In this document: piece by piece, positions 17,898 to 26,578 of the stretch
Position numbering within the stretch: the first letter of the stretch is position 1
Layout of the letters: every line of letters starts with the position of its first letter
From: Lacticaseibacillus parakribbianus
GTDB taxonomy: Bacteria > Bacillota > Bacilli > Lactobacillales > Lactobacillaceae
Direction: 5' to 3'
Assembly (NCBI RefSeq): GCF_025490915.1
Contig: NZ_JANQBA010000005.1
Location: 1 to 64,000, forward strand
DNA length: 64,000 bases
The notes under the pieces: generated by a model
Databases searched by the model: none
The model's input: the letters and a program-made list of their open reading frames with translations, nothing else
Told to the model about the DNA's origin: nothing
Translations under genes and position numbers: made by a program

Positions 17898-20800
17898 ATG
17901 GCAAAGTATGAGCAAGGCAGGGCAAAGATGATGGCGGCCACGGCGCAGCGCCGGCTGCACTTCAAGCTGTACAAGGCAGGTGGCCAGTGGGTCATCGCCG
18001 GCATCGCGGCGGTGACGCTGGGGCTGGCCGTCGGCGGTCGGCCGGTGCAGGCCGCGGCGACCACCGACACAACTGGAACCGTGGTGGCGACCGCCGGGGA
18101 AGACGGCAGTGGGGCCGCGTCTCGGACTGCCAGCGCCGAGGGCAGCGCAGCGGCGGCGCCGACCGCGACAACCGTAACCGGTACCGGAATCGAAACCGAA
18201 ACCACTACGAAGGCGACCGGAACGCCAAGCAAAACCCTACGTGCAACGGCGAGCGTGAGTGGCACCGCCACCGCGGCAGCCACCGCCGCGGCAGGCACCA
18301 CCCCCGCAGGCACCGCCACGGTAGCTACCACCCCCGCAGGCGACGCCGCGGTGGCTGCCACGACCACTGTTGCGGCGTCCACGGCAGACGTGACCGCAAC
18401 CGCCGAGCCGAGTGATCCGCCGGCCGACTCGGCGCAGTCCTACCGCGTCGAGTACGTGAACGTGACCAAGGACACCGGCAATAACCAGGTTCTGGCGACC
18501 GTCGAGGGCAACGCGGCGGAGGGGCCTTACCAGGTCGACCTGAAGGCGGCCGGCCTGGACCCGCAGAAGTATGAGCTGGCCGATGCGCAGCCGACCAGCC
18601 TGCCAGTCGCGGCAGCTGGTACGTACCAGGTTCAGGTGCAGGACAAGACCGTGGTGCTTGAGGAACCGCTGGTGGTCACCACCACGATTCACTACGTGGC
18701 GGCCGAGGCGGGGGACAATTTCTCCGATTACGATTTCGTGGCAGCAGGCGGGTTCAGCAAGCTTGCGGATCACCCAGTGGTGGCCGAATCCGCCGTCGTG
18801 ACCCAATCGTTCACGGTCACCTGGGACCTGGCCAGAGACGAAGGGGTGTGGTACGAACCCGAGGCACTTTTCCCGGCCGTTACGTCGCCGACGGTTGAGG
18901 GGATGGTCCCGGCCGTGGCGACCTACCCAACGGGCGACCTACGGATGGGCGGCCACAACTACGCGACGGGGGACATGGACATCTACGTGCCGTACCACCG
19001 CGTTGGGGAAAAAGAGGCGCTCACCTACGCTGCCCCGACCATTGACCCGGAGGACGCGGCGGCAGGCATCGTCAAGTACCACTTCGTTGACCTTGATAAT
19101 GGCGGTGACGAGGTCGCCACTTACAGCGGCCACGCGACGGGCTTTTCCAGCCGCCCGGACATGCTGACTTCTGGGTCCGACGGAGTGAGCATGGGCGGCG
19201 TAATTGCGGAGCTGGCGGCGCTTTACGACTACGACCCGGCCGGCTTTGCGGCGGAAGGCGGCAAGGCCAACGGGCTGAACGAGGACGGCACCGCCGCGCA
19301 AGGCGAGGTGATCGATTCGGCGGTGGCCGCCGGCAGCCAGATCACCATCGAGCTGCGGCACCGGCACGAAACAGGAAGCGTGCTTTTCACGCAGGTTGTC
19401 CATTTTAAAGATGCGGATGGCAACACCGTCGCCGACGACCAAAAGTGGAACCTGGGCTGGGACACGGACACCGACCTGGTTCGTGAGTTCGGGGCCAAGC
19501 GGCATAACCGCCCGTATGCGCCGACCTACACCCCGATGGGCGAGACGGGGCAAGGGGTGCGGCCCATCCAGCAAATTGCCGGCATGATCTCGACCATCGA
19601 TGGCGTAGCGACGACCGAGCTGGCCGCCGTTTCCTACCTCGATGAGAACGGTGTCCCACACGATGCACCGGAAGTCACGGTGGTTTACGACAACCATCCC
19701 TACACGATCGAATTCGTCACCACCAACGACCGCGGTCACCAGGTGGTTGAGGGCAAGCCGTATCTGGGCCAAGCCAAGGACGGCACCTACCAGATCGACT
19801 TGGCCGATGCCGGGCTGGACCCGGCGAAGTACGAGCTGAGCGATCCGACCACCACCAGCATCGCGGTGGCGGCCGATCAGACCTACCAGATTGAGGTCAA
19901 GCACCGGACGCAAATCCTGACGGACGAGCCGTTGGTGACGCACAGACCGGTTCGCTACGTCCGGGCCGACGATGAGAACGTTGAGGTCGCACCGGGCTTT
20001 GTGATTGACCAGACCTACTTCAAGGAAATCGACCTGGTGACCGGCAACGTGGTGATGTACCACGTGCAAAATCACTTTTTGGACCGGCCGAATCCGCAGA
20101 TCGCCGGCATGGTGGCGGAGCGACCGAATCTCTCGGAAATTGATGTTCAGGACGCGGACACGAGCTGGGCGCCGTCGGAGAATCAACCGCCGATTGTCGT
20201 CCGGTACGACGCGCAGCCTTACACCATCGAGTTCGTCTTTGACAACGGGGCAGGCGTAACGGCACCGGTGGGGACCGCACACCTTGGTTCCGCCATTTTC
20301 GACGAGGGGACTTACAAGATTGACTTGGCTGACGGCGGTCTGGACACCAGCGTGTACCAGCTGGTCGATCCCGACACCACCAGCATTGACGTGGCGGCGG
20401 GTCAGACGTACCAGGTGATGGTCCAGCACCCAACGGCACTTCAGCCGGACAAGGCCATCACGACGCACCGGATCATTCACTACCAACGGGCGGATACGCA
20501 TGAAAAACTTCTGGATGACCGGGAGATTACCTTCACCTACATTCCGGAAGTCGATTTGATCGGCGGCTGGATCCTGAAGTGGCACCGCCAGGCGGATTTG
20601 CCAGATGTCACCTCGCCGGTCATTGCGGGTTACACTGCAGACGTTCCTGCGCTGAACTTGATGGAGCTGAATTCCGAAACCATTAGTATGCAGCCGATTC
20701 TGATCCAACCAGAGGTCACGGTGACCTACACCCCGGATGTGCAAAAAGCATCGGTCTACTTCGTGGGCGTTGGCGGCCGACCGCTGGTTCCGGCCATGCA

Positions 20801-22421
20801 GATTGAAGGCACCAGCGGCAGCGCGATTACCCATACCCAGTTCGTCGCCACCATCCAAAAGCTGATCAGCGACGGCTACAACTTGGTCGCCGACGGCACG
20901 GTTGGCGCGACCTTCGACAAGGACGCGGCCACCGATCAGTACTTTGTCGTCAAGTTCGAGGCCGTGGCGCCGATTGCCGGCATGCCAGGCGGCGGTGTTC
21001 ACGCCTACCAAAAAATCCAGGTCCCGGACGTTGCGCCAAGCGTGACCGAGGACGGTTACTACAACAACCTGACGCCAGGGGAGCCGGCCGGTGGGATCCA
21101 CGTCTACCAGAAGACCCAGGTGCCGGACGTTGCGCCGAGCGTGACCGAGGACGGTTACTACAACAACCTGACGCCAGGGGAGCCGGCGGATGGTATCCAC
21201 GTCTACCAGAAAACGCAGGTGCCGGACGTCGCGCCAAGCGTGACCGAGGACGGTTACTACAACAACCTGACGCCAGGGGAGCCGGCGGGTGGCATTCGTG
21301 TCTACCAGAAAACGCAGGTGCCGGACGTCGCGCCAAGCGTGACCGAGGCCGACTACTACAACAATCTGACCCCAGGCAAGCTGGCGGGTGGCATTCACGT
21401 TTACCAGAAAACGCAGGTACCGGACCTCGCACCAACGGTGACGGCCGAGGACTACTACAATAATCTGACCCCAGGTGAGCTCGACGCAGGTGTCCGGGTT
21501 CGCAACCAGGTACCGGACGTCGCCCCGAGTGTGACCGAGGACGGTTACTACAACAATCTGACGCCAGGAGAGCCGGCGGATGGTATCCATGTTTACCGAA
21601 AAACTCAGGTACCAGATGTTGCGCCGAGTGTGACCGAGGACGGTTACTACAACAATCTGACCCCAGGAGAGCCGGCAGGTGGTATCCATGTTTACCGAAA
21701 GACTCAGGTGCCAGATGTTGCGCCGAGCGTGACCGAGGAAGGCTACTACAATAATCTGACGCCGGGTGAGCTCGACGAAGGCGTTCGGGTTCGCAACCAG
21801 GTGCCGGATGTTGCGCCATCGGTGACAGCCGAGGACTACTACGACAATCTGACACCAGGTGAGCTCGACGCAGGCGTTCGGGTTCGCAATCAGGTACCAG
21901 ACGTTGCGCCGAGCGTGACCGAGGCCGACTACTACAACAATCTGACACTAGGGGAGCTCGACGAAGGCATTCGGGTTCGCAACCAGGTACCGGACGTTGC
22001 GCCGAGCGTGACCGAGGCCGACTACTACAACAACCTGACGCCGGGTGAACTCGACGAAGGGGTTCGGGTTCGCAACCAGGTGCCGGACGTCGCACCAAGC
22101 GTGACGAAGGCCGCCTACTACGATCACCGCACCACCACGCCGGCGGTGACGGCGCTGACCCCGGGCAAGCAGCCGACCACCGGCGCCGGGACGGCGACCT
22201 CGACCACCCCGACCAGCCTGCCGGTGACCGGACCGCGGCACGGCGCGACGACCGCTGCCGCACTGGCACCGACCGCGGCGGCTGCGGCTCAAACAACAGG
22301 GCAGCTGCCGCAAACCGGCGAAACCACCCGCGGCGCATTGGCGCTGGCTGGCGTTGGACTTTTGAGCCTTTTGGGACTGGCCACGCTGGCTGAACGCAAA
22401 CGGCTGGCCGGCAAGCGGTAG
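17898..22421 (+). CDS. Large mucin-binding-type LPXTG surface protein
   Basis: 1,507 residues from the ATG with GGGAGG 8 nt upstream. A KxYKxGKxW-type signal peptide (KLYKAGGQW, residues 23-31) is probably cut near residue 52. A Thr/Ala-rich spacer (to about 190) precedes Mub/MucBP-like modules (about 190-1030) recognised by YTIEFV, YQIDLADAGLDPAKYEL and THRIIHYQRAD-type strands with PDVTSPVIAGYTAD. The stretch 1041-1405 is a tandem repeat of 33- and 31-residue units. The C-terminus has LPVTG (22218-22232), an Ala-rich linker, LPQTGE (22305-22322), a membrane segment and a basic tail. Such proteins bind mucus glycans or other surfaces; the actual ligand is unknown. Confidence 0.93.
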   Translation: MAKYEQGRAKMMAATAQRRLHFKLYKAGGQWVIAGIAAVTLGLAVGGRPVQAAATTDTTGTVVATAGEDGSGAASRTASAEGSAAAAPTATTVTGTGIETETTTKATGTPSKTLRATASVSGTATAAATAAAGTTPAGTATVATTPAGDAAVAATTTVAASTADVTATAEPSDPPADSAQSYRVEYVNVTKDTGNNQVLATVEGNAAEGPYQVDLKAAGLDPQKYELADAQPTSLPVAAAGTYQVQVQDKTVVLEEPLVVTTTIHYVAAEAGDNFSDYDFVAAGGFSKLADHPVVAESAVVTQSFTVTWDLARDEGVWYEPEALFPAVTSPTVEGMVPAVATYPTGDLRMGGHNYATGDMDIYVPYHRVGEKEALTYAAPTIDPEDAAAGIVKYHFVDLDNGGDEVATYSGHATGFSSRPDMLTSGSDGVSMGGVIAELAALYDYDPAGFAAEGGKANGLNEDGTAAQGEVIDSAVAAGSQITIELRHRHETGSVLFTQVVHFKDADGNTVADDQKWNLGWDTDTDLVREFGAKRHNRPYAPTYTPMGETGQGVRPIQQIAGMISTIDGVATTELAAVSYLDENGVPHDAPEVTVVYDNHPYTIEFVTTNDRGHQVVEGKPYLGQAKDGTYQIDLADAGLDPAKYELSDPTTTSIAVAADQTYQIEVKHRTQILTDEPLVTHRPVRYVRADDENVEVAPGFVIDQTYFKEIDLVTGNVVMYHVQNHFLDRPNPQIAGMVAERPNLSEIDVQDADTSWAPSENQPPIVVRYDAQPYTIEFVFDNGAGVTAPVGTAHLGSAIFDEGTYKIDLADGGLDTSVYQLVDPDTTSIDVAAGQTYQVMVQHPTALQPDKAITTHRIIHYQRADTHEKLLDDREITFTYIPEVDLIGGWILKWHRQADLPDVTSPVIAGYTADVPALNLMELNSETISMQPILIQPEVTVTYTPDVQKASVYFVGVGGRPLVPAMQIEGTSGSAITHTQFVATIQKLISDGYNLVADGTVGATFDKDAATDQYFVVKFEAVAPIAGMPGGGVHAYQKIQVPDVAPSVTEDGYYNNLTPGEPAGGIHVYQKTQVPDVAPSVTEDGYYNNLTPGEPADGIHVYQKTQVPDVAPSVTEDGYYNNLTPGEPAGGIRVYQKTQVPDVAPSVTEADYYNNLTPGKLAGGIHVYQKTQVPDLAPTVTAEDYYNNLTPGELDAGVRVRNQVPDVAPSVTEDGYYNNLTPGEPADGIHVYRKTQVPDVAPSVTEDGYYNNLTPGEPAGGIHVYRKTQVPDVAPSVTEEGYYNNLTPGELDEGVRVRNQVPDVAPSVTAEDYYDNLTPGELDAGVRVRNQVPDVAPSVTEADYYNNLTLGELDEGIRVRNQVPDVAPSVTEADYYNNLTPGELDEGVRVRNQVPDVAPSVTKAAYYDHRTTTPAVTALTPGKQPTTGAGTATSTTPTSLPVTGPRHGATTAAALAPTAAAAAQTTGQLPQTGETTRGALALAGVGLLSLLGLATLAERKRLAGKR
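21018..22110 (+). repeat. Tandem 99-bp and 93-bp coding repeats (eleven full units and a partial)
   Basis: Units begin QVPDVAPSVT and contain YYNNLTPGE. Two length classes alternate in blocks: 33 residues ending GGIHVYQKT and 31 residues ending DEGVRVRN. The order is four long, one short, two long, four short, then a degenerate end. High nucleotide identity between neighbours shows recent duplication. The region probably forms the wall-spanning stalk. Confidence 0.93.
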
Positions 22422-22497
22422 CCGACGATGAATTGTCCACGTCGGCGGGTTGTTGGCGCCGACGGCCGAGGCCGGAACCACCAGTTTTGAACCGAGT

Positions 22498-22533
22498 AAC
22501 GCGGTGCGTCGCTGAAGGCGCATCGCGTTTTTG
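22498..22533 (+). terminator. Intrinsic terminator of the large wall protein gene
   Basis: Arms AACGCG..GCG and CGC..CGCGTT around a short loop, followed by TTTTT. Confidence 0.75.
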
Positions 22534-22543
22534 CGTCAATCAA

Positions 22544-22566
22544 AAAAGCTGCCACCGGCAGCTTTT
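22544..22566 (-). terminator. Intrinsic terminator of the 22574 gene
   Basis: Perfect arms AAAAGCTGCC / GGCAGCTTTT with a 3-nt loop. The minus strand continues into TTTTTT just after the stop codon. Confidence 0.88.
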
Positions 22567-22573
22567 CGTGTGA

Positions 22574-22807
22574 TTAAGGCATGTTGTTCGGCGCCGTCTC
22601 GAACACTGGGTAGGTGGCAAGCGCCGTCAGGTCGGTGTCCAAAGGCACCGTGTAGGACATGTAGTGGATATGCGCCGGGCTGCCTTGGCGCAGCTCGGCG
22701 AGCTTGGCCGCCGCCTGGTCGTGATCGGCGCTGGCGAAAATGACCTCGATGACGCTGTGGCGGTCGAGGTCCGTGTAAGCTCGCACGATCAAATCAACAG
22801 TAGACAT
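22574..22807 (-). CDS. Small hypothetical protein
   Basis: 77 residues, MSTVDLIVRAYTDLDRHSVI and so on; acidic, soluble, with a predicted beta-alpha-beta pattern and a C-terminal segment YPVFETAPNNMP. No signal peptide or membrane segment. RBS GGAGGA lies 7 nt before the ATG and a dedicated terminator follows, so it is very likely a real single-gene transcript. I do not recognise the family. Confidence 0.75.
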   Translation of the reverse strand: MSTVDLIVRAYTDLDRHSVIEVIFASADHDQAAAKLAELRQGSPAHIHYMSYTVPLDTDLTALATYPVFETAPNNMP

Positions 22808-22964
22808 GAATATTCCTCCATATCAATTCTTACGAATACATTATATCAGACTGGTTAGCGGTGGGTGTCGTTGCAGGTGAAAAAATTGGGCGGAAGCCGG
22901 ATTGTGACCAAGCCGGTCTGCGTTGGGGATGCGAGGCCCGGGGCAAGGTCGGGCCAGGTGCCGG

Positions 22965-23365
22965 CGGAGGCTACCCGTCCCGCTAACCCCGCGCTTTTCC
23001 ACCCCCTAAACGGGTTCCACCGAGCAACGCGAACGCGTCCAGCTCGGTCAGACACTCGAAGCAAGGCACGCTTCAAGCGTCCGACCTACGCTAGCCGGTT
23101 CGCTAAATGCGCTCGGTTCCACCCCCTAAACGGGTTCCACCGAGCAACGCGGGAGCGGCTAGCTACGCACCGTCGCCGGGGCATAACCCGCCCCAACGCC
23201 AGCGCTAGGCAACCCGTCCCGCTAACCCCGCGCTTTTCCACCCTCTAAACGGGTTCCACCGAGCAACGCGAACGCGTCCAGCTCGGTCAGACACTCGAAG
23301 CAAAGGTCGCTTCAAGCGTCTGACCTACGCTAGCCGGTTCGCTAAATGCGCTCGGTTCCACCCTC
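22965..23365. repeat. Mosaic intergenic repeat cluster (about three and a half units)
   Basis: Alternates blocks CCCGTCCCGCTAACCCCGCG and CTAGCCGGTTCGCTAAATGC, each followed by a CCACC(C)TCTAAACGGGTTCCAC module, ACCGAGCAACGCG, and a hairpin. Stems are GAAGC/GCTTC (23058-23062 with 23070-23074), GGGGC/GCCCC (23178-23182 with 23190-23194) and GAAGC/GCTTC (23297-23301 with 23309-23313). Modules are shuffled between units. It fills the space between divergent genes. Confidence 0.9.
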
Positions 23366-23428
23366 TGTTTGTTCCCTCCCCCAACTCCGCGTATACTGGA
23401 TAGGAATGATTGGAAAGGACGACGTCAC

Positions 23429-24199
23429 ATGGAGATCTTTGATTCGCACACGCATTTGAACGACACACCTTACGCCGGGGAGGAGGCGGCCTACGTCGCA
23501 ACCGCCGCGTCGCTTGGCGTTACCGAGATGGCCATTGTGGGGTCGGACACGGCGCTTAACGCCGGCGCGATGGCACTGGCCGCGCGTTTTCCCAACCTTT
23601 ACGCGATCGTCGGCTGGCATCCCGAGTCCAGCAAGGATTACACCCAGGCGGCCGAGGATCTGTTGATCACGCAGCTGGCCGCCGCCAAAACGGTGGCGCT
23701 GGGCGAAATCGGCCTGGATTACCACTGGGACACCAGCCCCCGCGAGATTCAGCGCCGCGTTTTCCGGCGGCAGCTGGCGATTGCGCGTGACCTGCACATG
23801 CCGGTGTCGATTCACTCGCGCGATGCGTTCGAAGACACCTACGACATTTTGAAGGCCGCTCACCTCGAAGACTTCGGCGGCATCATGCACAGCTTCACCG
23901 GTGACGGGGAATGGGCGCGGAAGTTCCTGGACCTGGGGATGTACGTGTCGTTTTCGGGCATCGTCAGTTTTAAAAACGCGCCGGAGGAACACGAAAGCGT
24001 CCAGCTGATTCCCGAAGACCGGCTGCTGGTCGAAACCGATGCGCCGTACCTGACGCCGGTGCCTTACCGCGGCAAGCCGAACCAGCCGGGCTACACCCGC
24101 TACGTGGTCGAGGCCGTCGCCAAGTGGCGCGAGGATTCCCCGGAACACATCGCGGCGATTACCCACGCCAACGCGCATCGGGTGTTCGGGCTGAAGTAG
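23429..24199 (+). CDS. tatD: TatD-family metal-dependent DNase/hydrolase
   Basis: 256 residues. TIM-barrel metallohydrolase with HTH of FDSHTHLN (metal His pair), Glu of LGEIGLDYHW, His of SIHSRDAF, His of IMHSFTG and Asp of VETDAPYL, all in the order expected for TatD. RBS GGAAAGGA precedes the ATG. It begins the tatD-rnmV-ksgA cluster conserved in Firmicutes (yabD-yabF-ksgA in Bacillus). Confidence 0.95.
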   Translation: MEIFDSHTHLNDTPYAGEEAAYVATAASLGVTEMAIVGSDTALNAGAMALAARFPNLYAIVGWHPESSKDYTQAAEDLLITQLAAAKTVALGEIGLDYHWDTSPREIQRRVFRRQLAIARDLHMPVSIHSRDAFEDTYDILKAAHLEDFGGIMHSFTGDGEWARKFLDLGMYVSFSGIVSFKNAPEEHESVQLIPEDRLLVETDAPYLTPVPYRGKPNQPGYTRYVVEAVAKWREDSPEHIAAITHANAHRVFGLK

Positions 24200-24413
24200 G
24201 CCGGTGCCAACGTCGCCGCTTGCGAGCGGCAGTCGTCGCTTGTCAGCGGTCGGTGCCACTGCGCCAACGCACATCGGCGACCGGTGCCACCGCGCCAACG
24301 CGCATCAGGCGCCGCCGTTCGCAAGCCACCGCAGTCGCTGGTCAGCGGCCGATGCAACCGCGCCACCACCCATGGACACGCACCGGTTCGGCCGGCGCAG
24401 GAAAGGATTTTTC
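24200..24413 (+). repeat. Intergenic short degenerate repeats between tatD and rnmV
   Basis: A roughly 31-bp unit CGGTGCCAC(T/C)GCGCCAACGC plus (A/G)CATC occurs twice in tandem (about 24250-24310), with further partial copies around GTCGCTTGTCAGCGG and GTCGCTGGTCAGCGG. It is in-frame open but lacks a start signal before 24414, so it is treated as untranslated. Confidence 0.5.
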
Positions 24414-24980
24414 GTGACAGCATTCAAGCAAGTGATCGTGGTCGAGGGCCGCGACGACACCAAGCGCCTGTTCGAGGCGTTCGGGCCGATTGACACCATC
24501 GAGACCCGCGGCAGCGCGATTTCCAAGGAGACCCTGGCGCTGATCGCCAAGGCCCAGGCCACCCGCGGGGTGATCGTGCTGACCGATCCCGATTTTCCGG
24601 GGGAGAAAATTCGCAAGACCATCAGCCGCGCGGTGCCAGGCGTCACCCACGCCTTTTTGCCGCGCGGCGAGGCCGTGCCGGACGGGCAGGGGTCCTTGGG
24701 CGTGGAACACGCGACGCCGGCGTCTTTGAAAAAGGCGCTGGCGCATCTGGTGACCGAGCAGACCGACGCGCCGGAGCTGATTCCCCAAGGCGACCTCTTG
24801 GTGGCCGGGCTGATCGGCGGCGCCGGCTCCCGCCACCGCCGGGAGCGGCTCGGCGAGCTTTTGCACATCGGCTACACCAACGGCAAGCAGCTGCAAAAGC
24901 GCCTGGCGCAGTTCCAGATTACGCCGGCCGCCTTCGCCAAGGCGCTGGCCCAACTCAACTCGGAGGACAATCATGCCTGA
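24414..24980 (+). CDS. rnmV: Ribonuclease M5
   Basis: 188 residues from GTG, with AGGAAAGGA just upstream. Toprim nuclease that makes the final cuts maturing 5S rRNA in Firmicutes. VVEGRDDTKRL supplies the catalytic Glu and LTDPDFPGEKIR the DxD-like acidic pair; the C-terminal helical domain is present. The 3' end overlaps ksgA by 8 bp, so the two are coupled. Confidence 0.95.
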   Translation: MTAFKQVIVVEGRDDTKRLFEAFGPIDTIETRGSAISKETLALIAKAQATRGVIVLTDPDFPGEKIRKTISRAVPGVTHAFLPRGEAVPDGQGSLGVEHATPASLKKALAHLVTEQTDAPELIPQGDLLVAGLIGGAGSRHRRERLGELLHIGYTNGKQLQKRLAQFQITPAAFAKALAQLNSEDNHA

Positions 24981-25851
24981 ACACATCGCAACCCCAGCTC
25001 GCACCAACGACATCCTGCGCCGCCACGGCTTCCGCTTCAAGAAGAGCCTCGGCCAAAACTTTCTGACCAACCCCAAGATCTTGGCCAACATCGTGGCCGC
25101 CGGTGAGGTCGGGCCGGACGACGACGTGATCGAAATCGGTCCCGGTATCGGGGCGTTGACCGAGTTTCTGGCCGAGGCCGCCCATCGGGTGCTGGCGCTT
25201 GAAATCGACCCGCGGCTTTTGCCAGTTCTGGCCGAGACGCTGGCGCCTTACGACAACGTCGACGTGGTCGAGGCCGACGTGCTGAAGGCCGACCTGGCGA
25301 CGTTGATTGCCGAACATTTTGACGGCCAGCACCGCGTCAAGGTCGTCGCCAACCTGCCGTACTACATCACGACGCCGATTCTGATGCACCTGATCGACAC
25401 GCCAATCGATTTTGCCAGCATCACCGTCATGATGCAAAAAGAGGTGGCCGCTCGCCTGACGGCTCGGCCTAACAGCAAGGATTACGGCAGCCTGTCGATC
25501 GGCGTCCAGCAGAACATGGACGTCGCCGTGGCCTTCACCGTCAGCCGCACCGCCTTCGTGCCGGCGCCGAACGTCGACTCGGCGATCGTCACGCTGCGCC
25601 GGCGCGAGCAGCCGCTGGTCGCGGTGGCCGACCAGGCGGCGTTCGATAAGTTGGTTCGCGGCAGTTTTGTCGCCAGACGCAAAACTTTGTGGAATAATTT
25701 GACCAATCTTTTCGGTAAGGACGAGGCGACCAAAGCCAAGCTCACCGCGGCTTTGGCGGCGGTTGACGTCGCCCCGAACAACCGGGCGGAGCAGCTGTCG
25801 ATTGCGACATTCGCCGCTTTGACCGATGCCCTGGCCGCCGCGGGGCTCTGA
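24973..25851 (+). CDS. ksgA: 16S rRNA (adenine1518/1519-N6)-dimethyltransferase
   Basis: 292 residues, full length for RsmA/KsgA. KSLGQNFL at the start, SAM-binding VIEIGPGIGALTE, acidic ALEID, and the catalytic NLPYYITTP motif are all present. It dimethylates two adjacent adenosines in helix 45 during small-subunit assembly. It overlaps rnmV, as in many Firmicutes. Confidence 0.98.
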   Translation: MPEHIATPARTNDILRRHGFRFKKSLGQNFLTNPKILANIVAAGEVGPDDDVIEIGPGIGALTEFLAEAAHRVLALEIDPRLLPVLAETLAPYDNVDVVEADVLKADLATLIAEHFDGQHRVKVVANLPYYITTPILMHLIDTPIDFASITVMMQKEVAARLTARPNSKDYGSLSIGVQQNMDVAVAFTVSRTAFVPAPNVDSAIVTLRRREQPLVAVADQAAFDKLVRGSFVARRKTLWNNLTNLFGKDEATKAKLTAALAAVDVAPNNRAEQLSIATFAALTDALAAAGL

Positions 25852-25907
25852 GCCGCAATTTTTGATGAGAAATCGGTTAAAAGTGCGTCACAGCGCGGTT
25901 CAAAGAG

Positions 25908-25964
25908 TTGCAGACAAGAACTTTGAATGGTATAATTGCAAATTTCTTGTGTTCGTGCTATAAT
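25908..25964 (+). promoter_or_regulatory. Two tandem sigma-A promoters of veg
   Basis: P1: TTGCAG (25908-25913), 17 bp, TATAAT (25931-25936) with an extended TGG. P2: TTGCAA (25936-25941), 17 bp, TATAAT (25959-25964). The -35 of P2 starts on the last base of the -10 of P1, giving a 28-bp period. Both are near-consensus. Confidence 0.88.
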
Positions 25965-25985
25965 CTTTTGTAAGAGGTGAAGTGC

Positions 25986-26237
25986 ATGCCCATTACATTA
26001 GCAAGCATCAAGCAACAACTCGATAAAAAAATCGGGGAGAATTTGACCGTCGTTGCCCAAGCGGGTCGCAAGAAAGTGACTCGCCGCAAGGGAACCCTCA
26101 AAGAAACTTACCCAGCAATTTTCGTGGTCGACCTTGATCAAGACGAGAATTCTTTCGAGCGGGTATCCTACAGTTATGCAGACCTCCTCACCAAATCGAT
26201 TCAGATCAAGTTTGATGACGAAGAAAAGGCTTCTTAG
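25986..26237 (+). CDS. veg: Veg protein
   Basis: 83 residues. Small basic N-terminal half (LASIKQQLDKKIGENL, GRKKVTRRKG) with acidic end, typical of the Veg family found after ksgA. In Bacillus subtilis Veg influences biofilm matrix gene expression; its molecular role here is unknown. The ATG at 25986 follows AGAGGTGA. Strong double promoter and own terminator. Confidence 0.93.
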   Translation: MPITLASIKQQLDKKIGENLTVVAQAGRKKVTRRKGTLKETYPAIFVVDLDQDENSFERVSYSYADLLTKSIQIKFDDEEKAS

Positions 26238-26266
26238 AAAGACGAACTGGGTGTCGTCTTTTTTTG
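26238..26266 (+). terminator. Intrinsic terminator of veg
   Basis: Arms AAAGACGA (26238-26245) and TCGTCTTT with an 8-nt loop and a long T run. Confidence 0.9.
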
Positions 26267-26269
26267 TGC

Positions 26270-26540
26270 CCAGAGCGCAGGCCGGCGGGTGTAGCGAACC
26301 GAGTAGCGTCGCACTGGTGCTTGAAGCGGTCCTTGCTTCGAGTGCCAGTGCTAGCTAGTCGCGTTCGCGTTGCCGGCGGCAGCTCGACGATGTTCAGAGC
26401 GCAGAAGCGCGAACTTAGCGGGACGGGTAGCCCGGCCGTGACCCTTGGGCCCTGCACGGTGGCCCAAGGGTCACGGCGCAGCAGGCCGCTCCCGCGTTGC
26501 GCTTCGTAGCTCGACGTGCCCAGAGCGCAGGCCGGCGGGT
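26270..26540. repeat. Mosaic intergenic repeat, reverse orientation (two units)
   Basis: Reverse-complement copies of the family: CCAGAGCGCAGGCCGGCGGG, GCGAACCGAGTAGCG, hairpin GAAGC (26323-26327) / GCTTC (26335-26339), TAGCTAGTCGCGTTCGCGTTG, then a second unit with a perfect 14-bp stem GTGACCCTTGGGCC (26439-26452) / GGCCCAAGGGTCAC (26461-26474). Confidence 0.88.
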
Positions 26541-26578
26541 TTCACTCGCCGGGGTGAAGTGAGCCGGTCAACCAGGTT

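Noticed and set aside
18939-21689. 916-codon minus-strand open frame
   Set aside because: Exact antisense of the large wall protein; long antisense frames are expected here because third positions are G/C.
22965-23365. CRISPR array
   Set aside because: Units are about 120 bp, mosaic and lack regular unique spacers; no cas genes.
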